DNA from: Rutpela maculata
Taxonomy: Eukaryota; Arthropoda; Insecta; Coleoptera; Cerambycidae
Reading direction: 5' to 3'
Length of the DNA stretch: 64,000 bases
Assembly: GCA_936432065.2 (NCBI GenBank)
Contig: OW386292.2
Span: forward strand, 13,236,918 to 13,300,917
Below are positions 32,670-45,830 of the stretch, one piece after another. Both the position numbers and the translations under genes were made by a program. Within the stretch, counting starts at the first letter, position 1. Each line of letters starts with the position of its first letter. The notes beneath the pieces were generated by a model that was not told the origin of the DNA, did not search any database, and saw only the letters and a program-made list of their open reading frames with translations.

Positions 32670-35600
32670 CCCAAGTAACAATTTAAATTTTATCGTGATC
32701 TTCAGAACCTCTTGAAGTCTATTTAATAAAACTTCTGATAAAACTATATATCTTTGATAAACGCTATTAAACCTTTATAAAGCTTATATAAAGCTAAGAG
32801 GGACCATTCTTAAAAGAGTTCTAAGGGCCTTTTTTAAAAGTCATTTTAAAACCAATTTGTTTTTTTTTTTCTAAACAGCCTTTATAACGTTCTGAAGACC
32901 TTGATAAAACTATTCATAAATAAATCCTAAAAGCATAATTTTGGCCTTAAGGGACTCTCTACAAACCGTTGTTTAAACTATTATAAAACCACTTCGTAAA
33001 GTCATCTTAAAACTAAAATACTTTACAACTGCACTTAAAAAAGCTATTTGCTCTGTTAATATGATTATTTTTAATAAAAAGGTTTTATGCTTGCCATTAT
33101 ATTAAAACCAAGTTGGCAATGTTGGCAAATTAGTCGCGTGTTGGTAATAGATATAATAAGCATTTGCTGTTGTTCAGCTTTCAGCTGGTCTCTCTATGCT
33201 GGTTAAAATTATCAAGTTCAGGAGGTACTTACCGTGAGTGAAAATTTAGCTGCGCATTAAATTGTAGTGATTATATCACAACTAGTAGATCGAAAAATAC
33301 GGAGGCCCTTGAAAAATATTGAAAATTTTGGAAATTTTAAAAAATATTTTAAAATTGATTTAAAAAAAGGTTTATTCTTTGTTGACATCAACTTAAATCA
33401 CACGTTAGTAATAATAATCATGATATTAGTCCTTATTACCCAAAAATTGCAATTAAGTAATTGTTCATTTGAATAATTCCAACATGACAGCTTTTGTTTA
33501 CAAAGATATTTTTGTAGAAAAATGTCGATTTTTGATTAAAACCTGTTGGTTGCCGGCAATACCACAATAAGAGTATTTGATCCTAAGATTGTCTCAATGC
33601 TCTCGTACAAGAGCATTTGCTACTAATTACAACCAATTTAGCCTTCTTACATTTATGTAAGTCCATTTGGTATTGTCTAATACCAATTGACCTTGTCTAA
33701 CACCATTTGACCATATTAAGATTTGTTGGATTTTCTCACAACCACCATAAAACCTATTGCCCAAAGATATTTGACTTTTTTCGCGTTTATTTACATATAA
33801 CCTCACACTTGTTAATTACTTTTTCCTTACCTTAGCTGTGCTGTGATTGCTCTGAAAGGTTCGGCTATATGCCCTTATACCCAGATGTAGTGAACTGCAT
33901 TGGAATTTGAATAAAAGAGCAAAAAGATATAAATAATAAGAAGATAACCTCTCACATTTATTTGATTATTTTGGTTAGTTAAATGTGTGGTGTGGCTCTA
34001 ATTGTTTAAACTAAGTATCAGGTTAAAAATATGGTATTCAGAATACAGTTAACACAAAAATCCTTGTTAGAGGGCAAAAACAGACACTTGATGTTGGCAA
34101 AAAATCAGTGGTTTACTAGAATATGTTGGAGTTTATATCCCAAGGAACAATTTTGGTTTCTTAAATATATACAAGGCTATAAAACTATTCAAAAAAATGC
34201 CTTGAAAAATCTATTTTGCTGTAACAATATCCTTAATACCATTATAAAGCGACTTGTAGACTAAAAGGGCCTACCCTTATGAAGGTTAAGGTCTTTTTAA
34301 ATTCCATCATAAAACTCCTTAGCGAGGCATAGTGCCGCTCTTGAAAACCTTGTTCAGACCGTTTTAAAACCTTTCTTAAAACCTATTTTAAAGCTATGGG
34401 AAGCTTTTTTTATTAACCTCCTACATTTCTAGAAAACACCTAGAAGGCTACCTTACCTTAAAACTGGTTTTAAAACTCTTATAAGTCCATATTACAACTG
34501 AGAAGCTATAAGAATGTCCACGAAGGAATCCAAATAATTTTATTATTGCATTTATTTTTTCTAAACTGATTTAAGCAAACACACCATCAGACTTATTGAA
34601 GATAAAATGGAATTTGAAATTTATAAAACGTAGAGTGGCACTATAACCTCTCTAAGGCCGATTTAAAAGGTAATAAAAAGACATCAGGTATGACAAAAAA
34701 TTAAAACCAACAGCAGTTTATCGTTAAAACTACAAATGAAAGGCCCAAAAAACAAGGGCCCCTCAGAAATAATAATGACTTTAATATCCATACAAAATTT
34801 GCATAGACACGTAATCAGCAAATTTAAAAAAGTGGGTTGCTTCTCGGTTCCCACGGTAATTTTCAGTCGTTTCTTGTAATTCTACCTTAATTTGCTAAAG
34901 AAAAAGTGATAATTATTAATAATTATAATTGTGAGATTGACCTTGAATATTTTTATATAACAAGAAAAACATGGCCGACCAACTAAAAACCCAATTGTCA
35001 TTTTACAGTCCTCTCATTAAACTATATATTCTAAAAATGGTAATGACCTGGAACATTTACTCTAAATGAAGTCCTTTTAGTCTTTTTGTATTCTATCACA
35101 AATAATCCCTTCCTTACAAAAATGCAAATGCACTTGGCGAAGATAACATGGACTTGATAAAATCTGTAATAAAACGTTTGGGACGTTGACATTTGATACA
35201 AAAAACTTAAAACTTAACCTCAAAATAATTTGTGTGTGTGTATCTGTGTGTGTTTTAACAGTCCTTTTCAAATGGCCACTCTTTTTTATTTTCTTCCACC
35301 TTTCCAAAAAAGACTTAATTACACATCAGTAAGTCATGAAATGCTTTTAATTAACACACACACGCATGCATCAACGACACTTCAGGCAGACATATTGTTT
35401 ATTATTTTTATAATAAATGTTTTATTGAGGTTAAAATTTGCTTTTTAGATTTATAGAGGCCTTTTTTTCTTCATAACGGTTTCATCACAACATTTATCAA
35501 GGATGTTTTAAGAGTCTAGTTTTGTAATGGCATTTAATAAGTATTAATAGGCATTGAAAATGTCTAGTTTTAAAATGGATTTAAAATGCATTTATTGCAA

Positions 35601-36675
35601 ATATGTTAAAACCATAAAGAATAATTTATAGCCTCTTTAAATCTAAATGGAATTTAAGACGTTCATAAAACTAATTAGCTTTATGGAGAGTTTTATGTAG
35701 GCTATGATAAACCCATTACAAATACATATTATCCTAGAAGCAAATTAGCTTTATAATTAGGTCTTACAAAATGCTTTAAAACTTACCATATAAGAGCAAG
35801 TATACTTGAAGCCTAAAAGGCCTTTACTACAATATCAATAAAGCACAAGACTATTTCCTAACCCTGACAAACCTTTCTTAAAACCTCCTCAAGTCCAAAT
35901 AACTTTTAAATTGTTCCTTGGGATCAAACCCACTCGAAGTAATCCTGCGTTTCGTCTTGTAATTGAATGGCAGGTACTGGTCTCAATTATCAATTGTTGA
36001 GTGTTTTGTGAATCATATTCTTGTTTTATGCTTACTCATCGAAACTGGTGTGTTATTTACTATTTTCAAATAGTTATTTCTGGCTTTCCGTTTAAAGTGA
36101 CCACTTTTTTTAATTTTCATCCACGTTTGTGAAAAATGCTTCTCCATATTTAATTTCTTAAGGTACTTCACATAAAAGTAATTAAAAATTAACCTTAAAT
36201 AAGTAAAATCTATTTATCCATCTGTCAAACTGCAACTCTTGCGGTTTTATGAAGGAATTTGTTCAGACTAAATAGTTCTTATGTTACATTTGGCATTTTA
36301 CAAGCCAATACAGCTTTATAGCAGTTTTATGATTAGTATATTCAGATGCCCCTTTAAAACTCTTAGGCATATTGGTTTTATGAACGTTGTCTCTGAGGTA
36401 CATTGCTTTCCTAGGCCAAATTATTTTATCATGGTAGTGCTGACCACCGCCATAAAACCTTTACAAGTGCCAATAGACTCGATTTAAAACAAATGCTAAA
36501 TGGTATTGAAACTCAGCCTCCAGGAGGTTGTTACAACTCTTAATAAAACTACTTAGGCTGAAAGAGTTGTTGGCCTGCTATACTACCGCTATAAAGCTAT
36601 TTAGCAAACTTACATCCTCAATAAAGTTATTACACAACTTGTTCAAGTCCACATAGCATTTAAATTGTTACTTGG
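32670..36675. repeat. 4-kb AT-rich element built of degenerate TTATAAA/TTTTAAA words
   Basis: Ends CCCAAGTAACAATTTAAA and inverse (32670, 36675). An inner pair with TCCCAAGGAACAATTT sits at about 34138 and 35925, so a related element appears inserted in its middle. The body is an irregular array of words such as CTTATAAAGCC, CTTAAAACC and ATAAAACTC spaced roughly 20-40 bases apart, on both arms. No gene is supported; frames such as 34031-34264 and 33267-33476 carry no motif. A GT-rich tract lies at 35230-35256. Confidence 0.6.
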
Positions 36676-36775
36676 TTATAATGTACTCGGTATCGAGCTA
36701 GCATCAATGTTCTATCAATCAATTCTCGTACCTACTTAGTTAGTGAATTTTAATAAAGCTACTTATATATATATG

Positions 36776-37774
36776 ATGTATTAAATTGAGGTAAACGGGT
36801 GTTATGCATTCGAAAAACATGATTTGACGTCACTTATCATTTCAATATCTGCAGTACATTTTGAGAAATCGTTAATAGAGTATCGAAGGGTAGATCCAGT
36901 CTTTGGAGCCATCTATCGGATAAACTGTCCATAATATGAAGTTTTGCCGGAGAAACTTATTGTTCAGAATCAACTGAACTACAACATATCAAAAAATCGT
37001 CAAATTTGACATGTCACCAATTTACCTATAAAACGTGTGCTTTCGAAAATTTTTTGAGGTTCTTATCTGCTATATGCTCATTTTGTTACCCGACTACTAT
37101 CTTTAAATACGAAAACTTCAAAGATACCTACCCTCAGTCCTACCCTGCGCGAGGGCCTTCGCTCCACCTCTTATTACCAAAGTTATTCTACACCTATTCG
37201 TTTAAAGAATTTCTACTCGTATTTGTTATTTTTCCTTCTAACTGGAACTGATAGACATCGCGTTGTGATTTATATAGTGTGAATTTTTTTGTACTGTTTA
37301 TTCGCCACACCATAGTAAAATATAGATATGTATCAAGGTATGGTTTATGTTAGAACACAGCTATTAAATTTGATTGAGGAATATGAATGTGTAGCGTAAT
37401 AAGACGCGTGAGTTATTAAATAATGTTATTAATGTTGGTTTGTCATGTTTTGTTTAATTGGTTAATTACCGTTTCTGTTTTGATTTGTTATTTTAATGTA
37501 AATCATAACATGATATGAATTTGTGCTAAGCGAGAAAACGTTTTGCAGCAGTATTTATCTTGCCTATAACAATATAAGAGCGTATTAAAACTACTGTATG
37601 GTGTAAAATCTACATTCCTCATGTCTGTTACATTTCTTTTCTCTGTTCAGATATTTAAGAAATTCAGAAAATTGCTATACCTACATTTGCTTTTAATTAC
37701 CTCTTGACGCATTTCAAAGAGCTTAAAACGCAGTTTTTCACTCTGAGACCCCAGATTTTTCTGAGATTTTTGTT
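36776..37774. other. No recognised feature
   Basis: Frame 37006-37251 (81 codons) has no motif. No repeat boundaries seen. Confidence 0.4.
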
Positions 37775-38690
37775 ACGGATTGCAATACCGGTTAGCCGGT
37801 TAGCCGGTTAACCGATTAACCCGACAAAAAAATACACTTGATGGTAATTACCGGTTATTTTAATTTTTTTACCGGTTATTTCGGTAAATTTTGAACAGTA
37901 TGTCACATTTCTATTTATGTCAGTGACTGGTATTCACTAAATACAGAGTGACTGTCCCAACACTGAGCACTTTTAACAATAAATAATATTATAAAACCGT
38001 CCTTGACTGAACGCCATAAAAAAATATATTATAAAAAGTAAAACCCAAACACCAAGCCCTGAGAAATACAAAGTAAGAGAGACATTGACAATATCTTGCG
38101 ACAGGAAATTGAATATTTCACTGCTGCAAATATCCGTGGAAAACATTTAGAAGTATGTTATTATCAATTCTTATTAACTTATCGATCTACCAGTTTCGAT
38201 TGAGAAAGGGCATCTTCAGCTGGTGGTATTTATTATATGCACAAATATCAGACGACTAACAGATGAAGCTTTGAAAAACTAACTAACTAAGACTAACTTT
38301 TAACGGACTATTTTTAAAAATTATTGTATTTTTAGATTAGGTATTCAGTAAATACCCTATTTGAGTTTATGTTTATAATTTTTGTTATTTAAGTTGATAT
38401 TTTGGTTATTTACAGAATATTTATTTATTTAAATGTATTTAATTTATATTTTCTCCTTTTGATAAAAAAAACTCCTTTTGCTTGTTCATTATATTAATTA
38501 TACGTATATAAAAATGTTTTTTGTTACATAATTTTGTAAGTACATGGAAAAAACGATTGCCATTTTCGCCACTCTAATCATTAATTCTAAAAATTTCCGG
38601 TAAATACCGGTTAACCGGTTATTTATGTATTTATTTACCGATTTACCGGTTATTAAAATTTCCGGTAAATTGCAAACTCTAGTTTCTGTA
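37775..38690 (+). mobile_element. Internally deleted hAT-like element with ACCGG-rich ends
   Basis: Ends around ATTGCAATACCGGTTAGCC and GGTAAATTGCAAACTCTAG are inverted and carry multiple ACCGGTTA words in both termini. The middle holds the last part of a hAT transposase. The 8-bp duplication is not clear (TTTTTGTT versus TTTCTGTA). Confidence 0.7.
38100..38330 (+). pseudogene. hAT transposase C-terminal (dimerisation) fragment
   Basis: QEIEYFTAANIRGKHLE lies near 38105. After a gap, PVSIEK, then FSAGG, then IICTNIRRLTDEALKN lie near 38190-38275, spread over two frames. These match the hAT C-terminal dimerisation region, where SxERxFSxAG is followed by RxxLxxExxxxL. The BED finger and catalytic core are missing. 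Confidence 0.7.
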
Positions 38691-38891
38691 GCTTAAAGTA
38701 AAGGAGTTGAAAGGTTATGCCCATAGAGACTTGTGTTCAGGGAGGTCAAAGAAACATCATACTAGTCAATTTGAGCGAAACTGACCAAGAACCAATTTCC
38801 TTTGCCACCTTGCGGGGTATATGGAGATTTCAGGATTCTCTGATAACGAGCCTGACGTTACTCAAAACAATGGAGATGTTAGTTTACTGTG

Positions 38892-39600
38892 CAGTACCGT
38901 AACTAGAGGTTTTAACTTCGAAATAACGTGATATGAATTAGATTTCGTTCATTTTTGGCAACTTAATAGTAAATGTATCAAAGAAGAGTTTCTATGTGAT
39001 GCGGAGGCTTGTTAATTTATAGGGGTGGACGCCACTCCTTTTCAGGGGTGGTGGCACCTAAAAAAAACAAAAACATTGCAGCTGAAAAATAATCAGATTT
39101 TGAGAAGAGGTTCTATGCAACTTTTCGTATTAACTTAACCTTTAAGTTGCTTTAAGTTATAACGGCTAGAAACTTGAGATTTTACCTTGAAATAAAGGTA
39201 TTTCAAATAGGTTTTCGTCAAATAATTCGAGACGTATTACATTGAGCGAAAACAGGAGGACAAATAAGAAAGCCACTAAATTAGGGATGAATTTTATTTT
39301 TTTCTAATTTCTGTAGAGTTAATGGTCTAAGATCTAGAAGTATAAAGGTGGCGTCCGAATGTCTATAAGACGAAGTATTTAGTTTACGTGTTAAATATCT
39401 TAGAAACACTTACGTTAAAAATGGTGACAATCAAAATGAAAATCCATTAATTAGGCTTTCAAATGAGTAGTTATTTCTGTAGCATAAAACATAAATAATG
39501 TATGACAGAAACAATGTACTTTTTCATATTGTTTTGATAGAAACGTCGCCATTTTTTAAATATGAGTGGTCAGTAATTAAAAAAATGTATACATATATTA
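38892..39600 (+). repeat. CAGTAC foldback family, truncated copy
   Basis: Starts CAGTACCGTAACTAGAGG and shares TTTCGTTCATTTTTGGCA, GGGGTGGACGCCACTCC and GAAGTATTTAGTTTACGTG with the complete foldback that follows. Its right end is not identifiable. Confidence 0.6.
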
Positions 39601-39603
39601 GTA

Positions 39604-41384
39604 CAGTAACTAAAGGTCTTCGGAATAATGTCACATTGAACGGATTTCGTTCATTTTTGGCAGTATAATAGTAAACGCTTCACAGAAAAGTTTCTATATT
39701 GTGCGGGGGCTTGCTAATTTATAGGGGGTGGATGCCACCCCCTCTCAGGGGATGGCACTTAAAAAATATATATATTTAGCGGAGCTGAAATAGAATCAAA
39801 TTTTAAGAAGAAAAGGCTTTATGCAATTTTTCACATAAATTGATAGTTTTTAAGTTATAACGACTTCAAAATTGCGATTTTAGCTTAAAAAAAGGTATTT
39901 CCAAACGGCTTTCGTCAAGTATCTTGAAAAGTGTTACTATCGAAAAAATGTTAAAGACAGAACGTACAAACTGGGAATTAATTATATTTTTTGTTTATTG
40001 ATGTAGGATTAATAATTTCGGAGATATTTAAGTTTATATTTGGTATCCAGGTGTTTCGAAATTACCTTTAAATTTCAAAATGCATTTTTTTCTAAAGCAA
40101 GTGCTTTAAATGAGCAAAAAAATTTAAGCATCTAGGTAATGCTACATCTTAACAAAAAACTGTATTTGAGACAATGTTTTTAAATTACTGGCTAATTAGA
40201 GTAACAAAATGGCGGTCTTTTTATATAAAAAAATATAAATACGCACATTTTTCCAGCATAACTTCTTTATTTCTTATGCTACAGGAACGAGTAAAAAATA
40301 ATTTGAGAGCGTAATAAATTGTCTTTAATTTCATTTCTTAGCATGCGAGACGTAGGTGTCACAATTTCTGAGATATTTAACATTTAAACTACATTTTTCG
40401 TCTTATAAACATTCGGACGCCATTTGTAAAGTTTCATATCTCTGAAATTATCAAATCTATGTAAATAAATAAACAAGCGAAATTATATATCAGTTTATGA
40501 TCTCTATTTTTGGTCTCTACCCATTTTTCAATAAAGCTAATATTTATTGAGATATTTGGAAGAGGAAAAAAAAATTACATTTTATCGAAAATACCTTTAT
40601 AGTTTAAACTGTATTTTTTTTCTAAAGCAAGTGCTGCATATAAACCAAAAAATTTGAGCATCTACGTCATGCTATATATTAATGAGAAACAGTGTTTGAA
40701 ATTCTTTTTTTTTTAATTACTGGCTACTTACAGTAACAGAATGGCGTCGTTGTTAATAAAAAAATGTGTAGGAGTAGACGCACATTGCTTCGGTCATAAC
40801 TTCTTTGTTTTATATGCTACAGAAACAAATAAAAAACAGTTGAAAGCTTAATTAATATCCTATTATTCTACTTATTAGCATTCTCGACGTAGGTATCACA
40901 GTTTCTGAGATATTTAACTCTCACTCTAAATAATTATCTTATGAACACTTGGATGCCAAATGTAAACTTAAATATCTCCGAAATTATTAATCCTACATCA
41001 ATAAACAAAAAATATAATTAATTCCCAGTTTGTACTTCCTGTAGTTGATCTGTAACATTTTTTCGATAAAGTAATACTTTTCGAGATACTTGACGAAAGC
41101 CGTTTGGAAATACCTTTTTTTTAAAACTAAAATCGCAATTTTAACTTAAAAACTATCAATTTATGTGAAAAATTGCATAGAACCTTTTCTTCTTAAAATG
41201 TGATTCTTACTTCAGCTCCAATAAATATATATTTTTAAGTGCCACCCCCTATAAATTGGCAAGCCCCCGCACAATACAGAAACTTTTATGTGAAGCATTT
41301 ACTATTATACTGCCAAAAATGAACGAAATCCGTTCAATATGACATTATTCCGAAGTTTTGCATATTTTTTACCTCCAGGTACTG
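39604..41384. mobile_element. 1.78-kb foldback, CAGTAMCT ends, TA duplication
   Basis: CAGTAACTAAAGGTCTTCGG at 39604 and ACCTCCAGGTACTG at 41384 are flanked by TA (39602-39603 and 41385-41386). Inverted arms of ~430-450 bp share AATGTCACATTGAACGG and GGCTTTCGTCAAGTATCTTG. The core holds a direct tandem of a ~525-bp unit (CTAAAGCAAGTGCT at 40095 and 40620). TA duplication and CAGTA ends suggest mobilisation by a Tc1/mariner transposase. Non-coding. Confidence 0.75.
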
Positions 41385-41464
41385 TACTATATACTGTATT
41401 TCGTTAACAGGTAGTATGACCTAGCCGTTCAATTTTTTTGTCCTCATACATCGCTTGCTTTAGA

Positions 41465-41880
41465 AAAAAAATGCATTTTAAAATATAAAGGGATTTAAAA
41501 AAAAACGTAACATTTTTGTTTGTTTGCAAATATCTCCATAAATATTAGTTTTAGCGAAAAAATGGTGGGCAACTAAAATGAAGCTTATAAATTGAAAATG
41601 AATTTGCTTTGTTTGTATATTTGTGCAAAATTGATAGTTTCGGAGATATTTAATTTTATAAATGGCATCTAACCGTTCGTAGGATGAAGTATTTAGTTTA
41701 AGTGTTGAATATCTTAGAAACTGTGATATTTCCATCAAAAATCCTAAGAAACAAAATTAAAGATAATTAATCAATCTTTAAAATGATTTGTTTGTTTCTA
41801 CATCACAAAAATAAAGAAGTTATGGCATATGCCATATAAAATAAGAAATAATGAAAATACTGGGTTTTCAATATACATAT
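41465..41880 (+). repeat. Fragment of the CAGTAC foldback family
   Basis: GATGAAGTATTTAGTTTAAG and AATATCTTAGAAACTGTGAT align with 39376-39420 and, inverted, with 40330-40410. Boundaries unclear. Confidence 0.6.
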
Positions 41881-42642
41881 TAAAAAATAGATTCTAATAC
41901 AACTACATGACGTGTTGTGTTTTCCATGCATGCCACTGGCTTTCTTATTTAAATAAACAACATTTTCAAATTATATACCAATCGATAGAATGGGTAATAT
42001 ATATTTTTTTATATCTAGTGTCTAATTTATTGGGTCGCTTTTCGTTTAGAATTTTTGTGGCATTCTCCAAAAATTAATAACATGTCCACTTTTTCATCCC
42101 TTGTATTCATGCTAAACAATAATAACAATAATTAACAAACAACAACAAATTTAAACATACAGAGCAAACTTATTAAGTTAACAATACACATGTATTATTA
42201 TCTGTCAAACTTCTTTTTGTTTCCACAGCACACTTCTTTTATTTGCAGCGTTGTTTTGTTGACAAAATGAATGTTTTGAATTTAGTTTTATTCAATTTCC
42301 ACGGCATGCTTATTTGATAAGCGTATTTCCTCGATATTTTAATTATTATCCACCAAAGTACTTGTGTATTTTTGTTAATATCAAACCGATTTTCGATTTG
42401 AAGGTATCAATGGATTTGTCGTGAAAATTAGTATTTAACTACCGGGTGTCTAAAAGATGTTGCCATTTGAAAAAGCTGACATAATTGCAAATTAGTGATT
42501 TCGGAAATTTTGGTTTGTCGTAGCTACTGAACCAGGGTGTTCCATTTAACATTTCAAAGTTTGGCTCATTTTCGGGGAAACCGGAAGCGATGGAAAAGTG
42601 TCAAATTATAAATTTGCCGTTTTTGGTATATATTACCCTTGC
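41881..42642. other. No gene; solitary mariner-type end
   Basis: CAGGGTGTTCCATTTAACA at about 42533 matches, inverted, the terminus at 57562-57582. No partner end nearby. Nothing else recognised. Confidence 0.4.
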
Positions 42643-42900
42643 CAGTGGCGGTCTGGGTGTCTAGGGCTTAGTCGGCATTTTACAATAAACATTCAAACTC
42701 AGTTCGTCAGCGATTTGAATATTTTTGCTTCGCATGTATATAAACGTCGTCCCAAAATTTTTTTGATGAGCGGGGGGGAAAAATCCAAAAAAAAAATTTT
42801 TGCTGAGCAAATTTCTCGTCCCAAAATGCCTCCTCATTAGACGCGACCTTAGGGCCCAGTCGGCATTTGCCGACTAGCCGACCTACCCAGACCGCCACTG
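42643..42900. mobile_element. 258-bp hAT MITE
   Basis: Inverted ends CAGTGGCGGTCTGGGT and ACCCAGACCGCCACTG, flanked by 8-bp repeats with one mismatch (ACCCTTGC at 42635-42642, ACCCTTTC at 42901-42908). Size, ends and 8-bp duplication fit hAT. Non-coding. Confidence 0.9.
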
Positions 42901-43043
42901 ACCCTTTCCAAATTTAAGACTTATATCTTGAAAACTATGCTTGTCTAATGATTCCGTTGACGCCCGGTATAGGTAAACGCAAGTAGCCCCTTTGAGGGGG
43001 GGCAGGGGGAGCAGGCATTTCTCGATGTCTATATGAAAATCTA

Positions 43044-43958
43044 CACTCAAAGAAATAGTATGGGTAAATTGTAAATTCGACAAAATGGTTAACTAACAAT
43101 ATCGTTAATTTTGTTAAACCAAACTATATTGATGGTATTTTTAAACAAGAGGTGATTGTTATTTTAATTAATAAAAAGTTGTCGTACAACAAAACAAACA
43201 TTAACTTAAAAAATAGATGAATAAGACTATTATTTTGTTCGTCTGACTATTATTTTGTTGAATTCTGTCAAATTAAACTAGATAATAGTATATTTTATTT
43301 TTAACTATTATCGAATTGTAATTCTAACCCAGTATTAGTTCGCTGTACTATTGTACTTGGTAGACAAACCAATATTATTGTCGTCTTCTAAAAGTTCTAA
43401 AAGAATTACCATAAAATTTGCTTGCTTACCACGTAGTCTATTACAGAAATTATTCCCAGATGACGCCACATACAAATCACTGAGAATAATCAATCATGCA
43501 TTATCTTATACTTTTATGAATTTATAGAAAATTAATAACATGATTGCAATGTTCAAATTCTCTCAGGGATCATCGATATATTTGGATGGATCTTATAAAC
43601 GATCTCTAATCTTTGGTTTGGGTGGTCTGATGTCTCAATACTGAGATTTTGGGTAACCAAAAAAAACTTCATCATATAATAAAATGTAGATCAACCTAAA
43701 AATTAGTTGGTGAACAAAAAACAAAGTCGTTGTACTATTTAATTGTAGACTAAATTGAAAATGGTTAGTGAACATAAAAAAATGTCATTATACTATTTAA
43801 TTTGTTACAAGAAGATATGATTATTAAACTACTATTTGTTTACGAAAACAAATAAAGTTGTATGACTATTCTTTTCTGATTGATTTAACTATGAAACTAG
43901 ATAGGCGCGATTTCATATGCTCTTTTTGGTTGAATTTACCTATCATTTTCTTTGAGTG
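43044..43958 (+). mobile_element. TA-flanked MITE, copy 3 (complete, 915 bp)
   Basis: Same ends and length as copy 2, TA at 43042-43043 and 43959-43960. Very similar to 27860-28769 apart from point changes and small indels, so the family was active fairly recently. Confidence 0.9.
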
Positions 43959-44182
43959 TACTTATTTTAACTTGTTTTATCCGCGGCTAAGGAATTTGCT
44001 GTTACTCAAAAGTGGAAGTATCAAACACCTAAGTCACTAAGCTATGTAGTTTTAAAAAATAAAAACTAGTGATGATAATCTGTAAAAAAGAGCTTTGTTT
44101 AAAAAAAAAATCATCGAAATCGGTCCATTAGGAGCCGATGACGAAGCCGGAGAAGAAAAACTCTTGTTTTAAATATATAGAT

Positions 44183-44875
44183 ATTACTTCCACATTCAGT
44201 GGAAGATAGTATCGACAAAAAAAATTTTAAAAAATTTTATTGTTCAAATAGGCTTAGAATGTCATGAAACATCGAGATTTTAAGTTTGAGCGAAAAAATT
44301 CTGTCTGTCGGTCTGTCGGTCTGTCGGTCTGTCTGTCTGTCGGTCTGTCGATGTGTCTGTAACTTTTTGTGCGCACTTTGGAACCGTTTAAGATATTGAC
44401 TTGAAATTTGGTAAACATATGTACTTTAACGAGATCTGGAACTAGATTATATTTTCATCTTGTTCCGTCGAAAGGTTGGGGGTTAAATTGGGGTAAATTT
44501 GGGGTAAATAGGTAAATCAAACAGATAAAAATCCATAAATTTGGTATTTAGTATATACAAGAGAAGCTAGTCTCAAAAAAAAATTGGGCCCATTACTACC
44601 CCCATCCCATTATTAAAGGGGATGGGGGATAGTGTGTGTACAAGAACCAGAAACCTCAAAATATTTTTTTTACTTCATCCACCCCTCTATCACCACCCCC
44701 ACCCACTATCGATTATGGGTTTTTGGGGTAGAGGATTTCAAATATTATATTATTAAAGTTCCATAAACAGTTATTTCCACATACAAAATGTTTTCGTTGT
44801 GAGTGACTTGGATAGAAAATCTGCATGTGAAAGTAGTGATTCCTTGGGCAGCGGTTTTACAATTTTCTAATGGAA
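44183..44875 (+). repeat. ACTTCCACATCC interspersed repeat, copy c, with GTCTGTCG microsatellite
   Basis: Full-length copy from ATTACTTCCACATTCAGTGG to CCTTGGGCAGCGGTTTT. At 44300-44352 it contains an expanded GTCTGTCG/GTCTGTCT array, longer than in copies a and b. Confidence 0.85.
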
Positions 44876-45699
44876 TCAAGCTTGCAGTATTTGAGCAATT
44901 TTTAATTTTCCTTTTACTTTATACTGATTTTCAGACAGTTTTACTTCTATTTTTTGCACAAATAATTTCGTTGGTATAGCCTTTAATGTAATGTAATATT
45001 TTATTCATTTTTTAATTTTTTTTATTGTACTGTTTCTATTTCTTGTGTTTTTTTAAACTACTTCTTTTATTTGTTTAAATACTGCTTGTTCTCTTTACTT
45101 TGTTAACGAGAAATAGTTTTCTTCTAGACAATAAAAAGTAAAGGAATTCCAATTGCAATCTTCCACATTTTGGTTAATAGTTTTGCTCGCAAATTTGATT
45201 ACATGGGTAATAAAAGGTAACTGAGTGTTAATCCTAGTTTCTGAATTTGTAACTTCAACTCGGGAATTCAATCTTATAGAAAATACAAAACTGTATGTGA
45301 TTTAATCGTGGATAAAGCAACCAACGATAAAGTGTTTTGCATATATTTTAATTTCATTAGCACCGCTATTATCGTAACATTGACACGGGCATTGAATTCA
45401 AATTGATCGCCGGCGAGCCGTACAAAATAATAAATATGACACTGTCCTGCATCGCTAAGTGAGAGGCAGTACTATTGTGGTATCCACCTCAATTTCTTGA
45501 CCAATCGTCGCGCCAGCTCTCGAATATCTAGTAGCCCATGAAGGTACCTGTGGTATGCACACCGGCTTATACCTACCTTGAGATCTCAGATAGCACCACG
45601 CCAGGAACCAAAGTGGTAACGTTACCTATCAAAATGCAAATATGGAATGAGTTTGTTGCATTGTAGAGTTGGTACTTGAATTATAGTTTTGATCACATA
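44876..45699. other. No recognised gene
   Basis: AT-rich up to 45360. 45380-45620 is markedly GC-richer (GATCGCCGGCGAGCCG) but matches nothing I recognise. Confidence 0.4.
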
Positions 45700-45790
45700 A
45701 TAGTAATAATAATAATTTATTAGCCAAAATTAGATTCAAATATATACATATATGGCAAGTCAAAATGCAGCGTCAATAATAATAATTAAA
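45700..45790 (-). mobile_element. LINE 3' tail with TAA repeats
   Basis: On the minus strand GACTTGCCATATATG is followed by TTTTGGCTAATAAATTATTA and a short TTA/TAA array. This resembles the 3' end at 4310-4385 and is typical of Jockey/CR1 elements. Confidence 0.6.
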
Positions 45791-45830
45791 AAAAAAACAA
45801 ATCAAAGTTATAGTAATGAATAAATACGTA

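Larger units (their letters stand above)
30260..36760. repeat. Outer inverted repeat enclosing nested elements
   Basis: About 90 bp at 30260-30351 (AGCTTTATTAAAATTCAC, GATAGAACATTGATGCTAGC) is inverted at 36670-36760. Taking out the TA-flanked element at 30352-32667, the left arm continues directly into ACCCAAGTAACAATTTAAA, as does the right arm in reverse. The two arms would meet around CATCATA and TATAATG. They may thus be the halves of a small palindromic MITE split by the 32670-36675 element, or the true ends of one larger foldback. Confidence 0.65.

Noticed and set aside
41478..41738. 86-codon minus-strand frame
   Set aside because: It lies in a non-coding repeat whose other copies do not keep the frame open.
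44300..44352. Possible CRISPR-like array of GTCTGTCG units
   Set aside because: It is a simple microsatellite without spacers, present in several copies of one interspersed repeat, in a eukaryotic genome.
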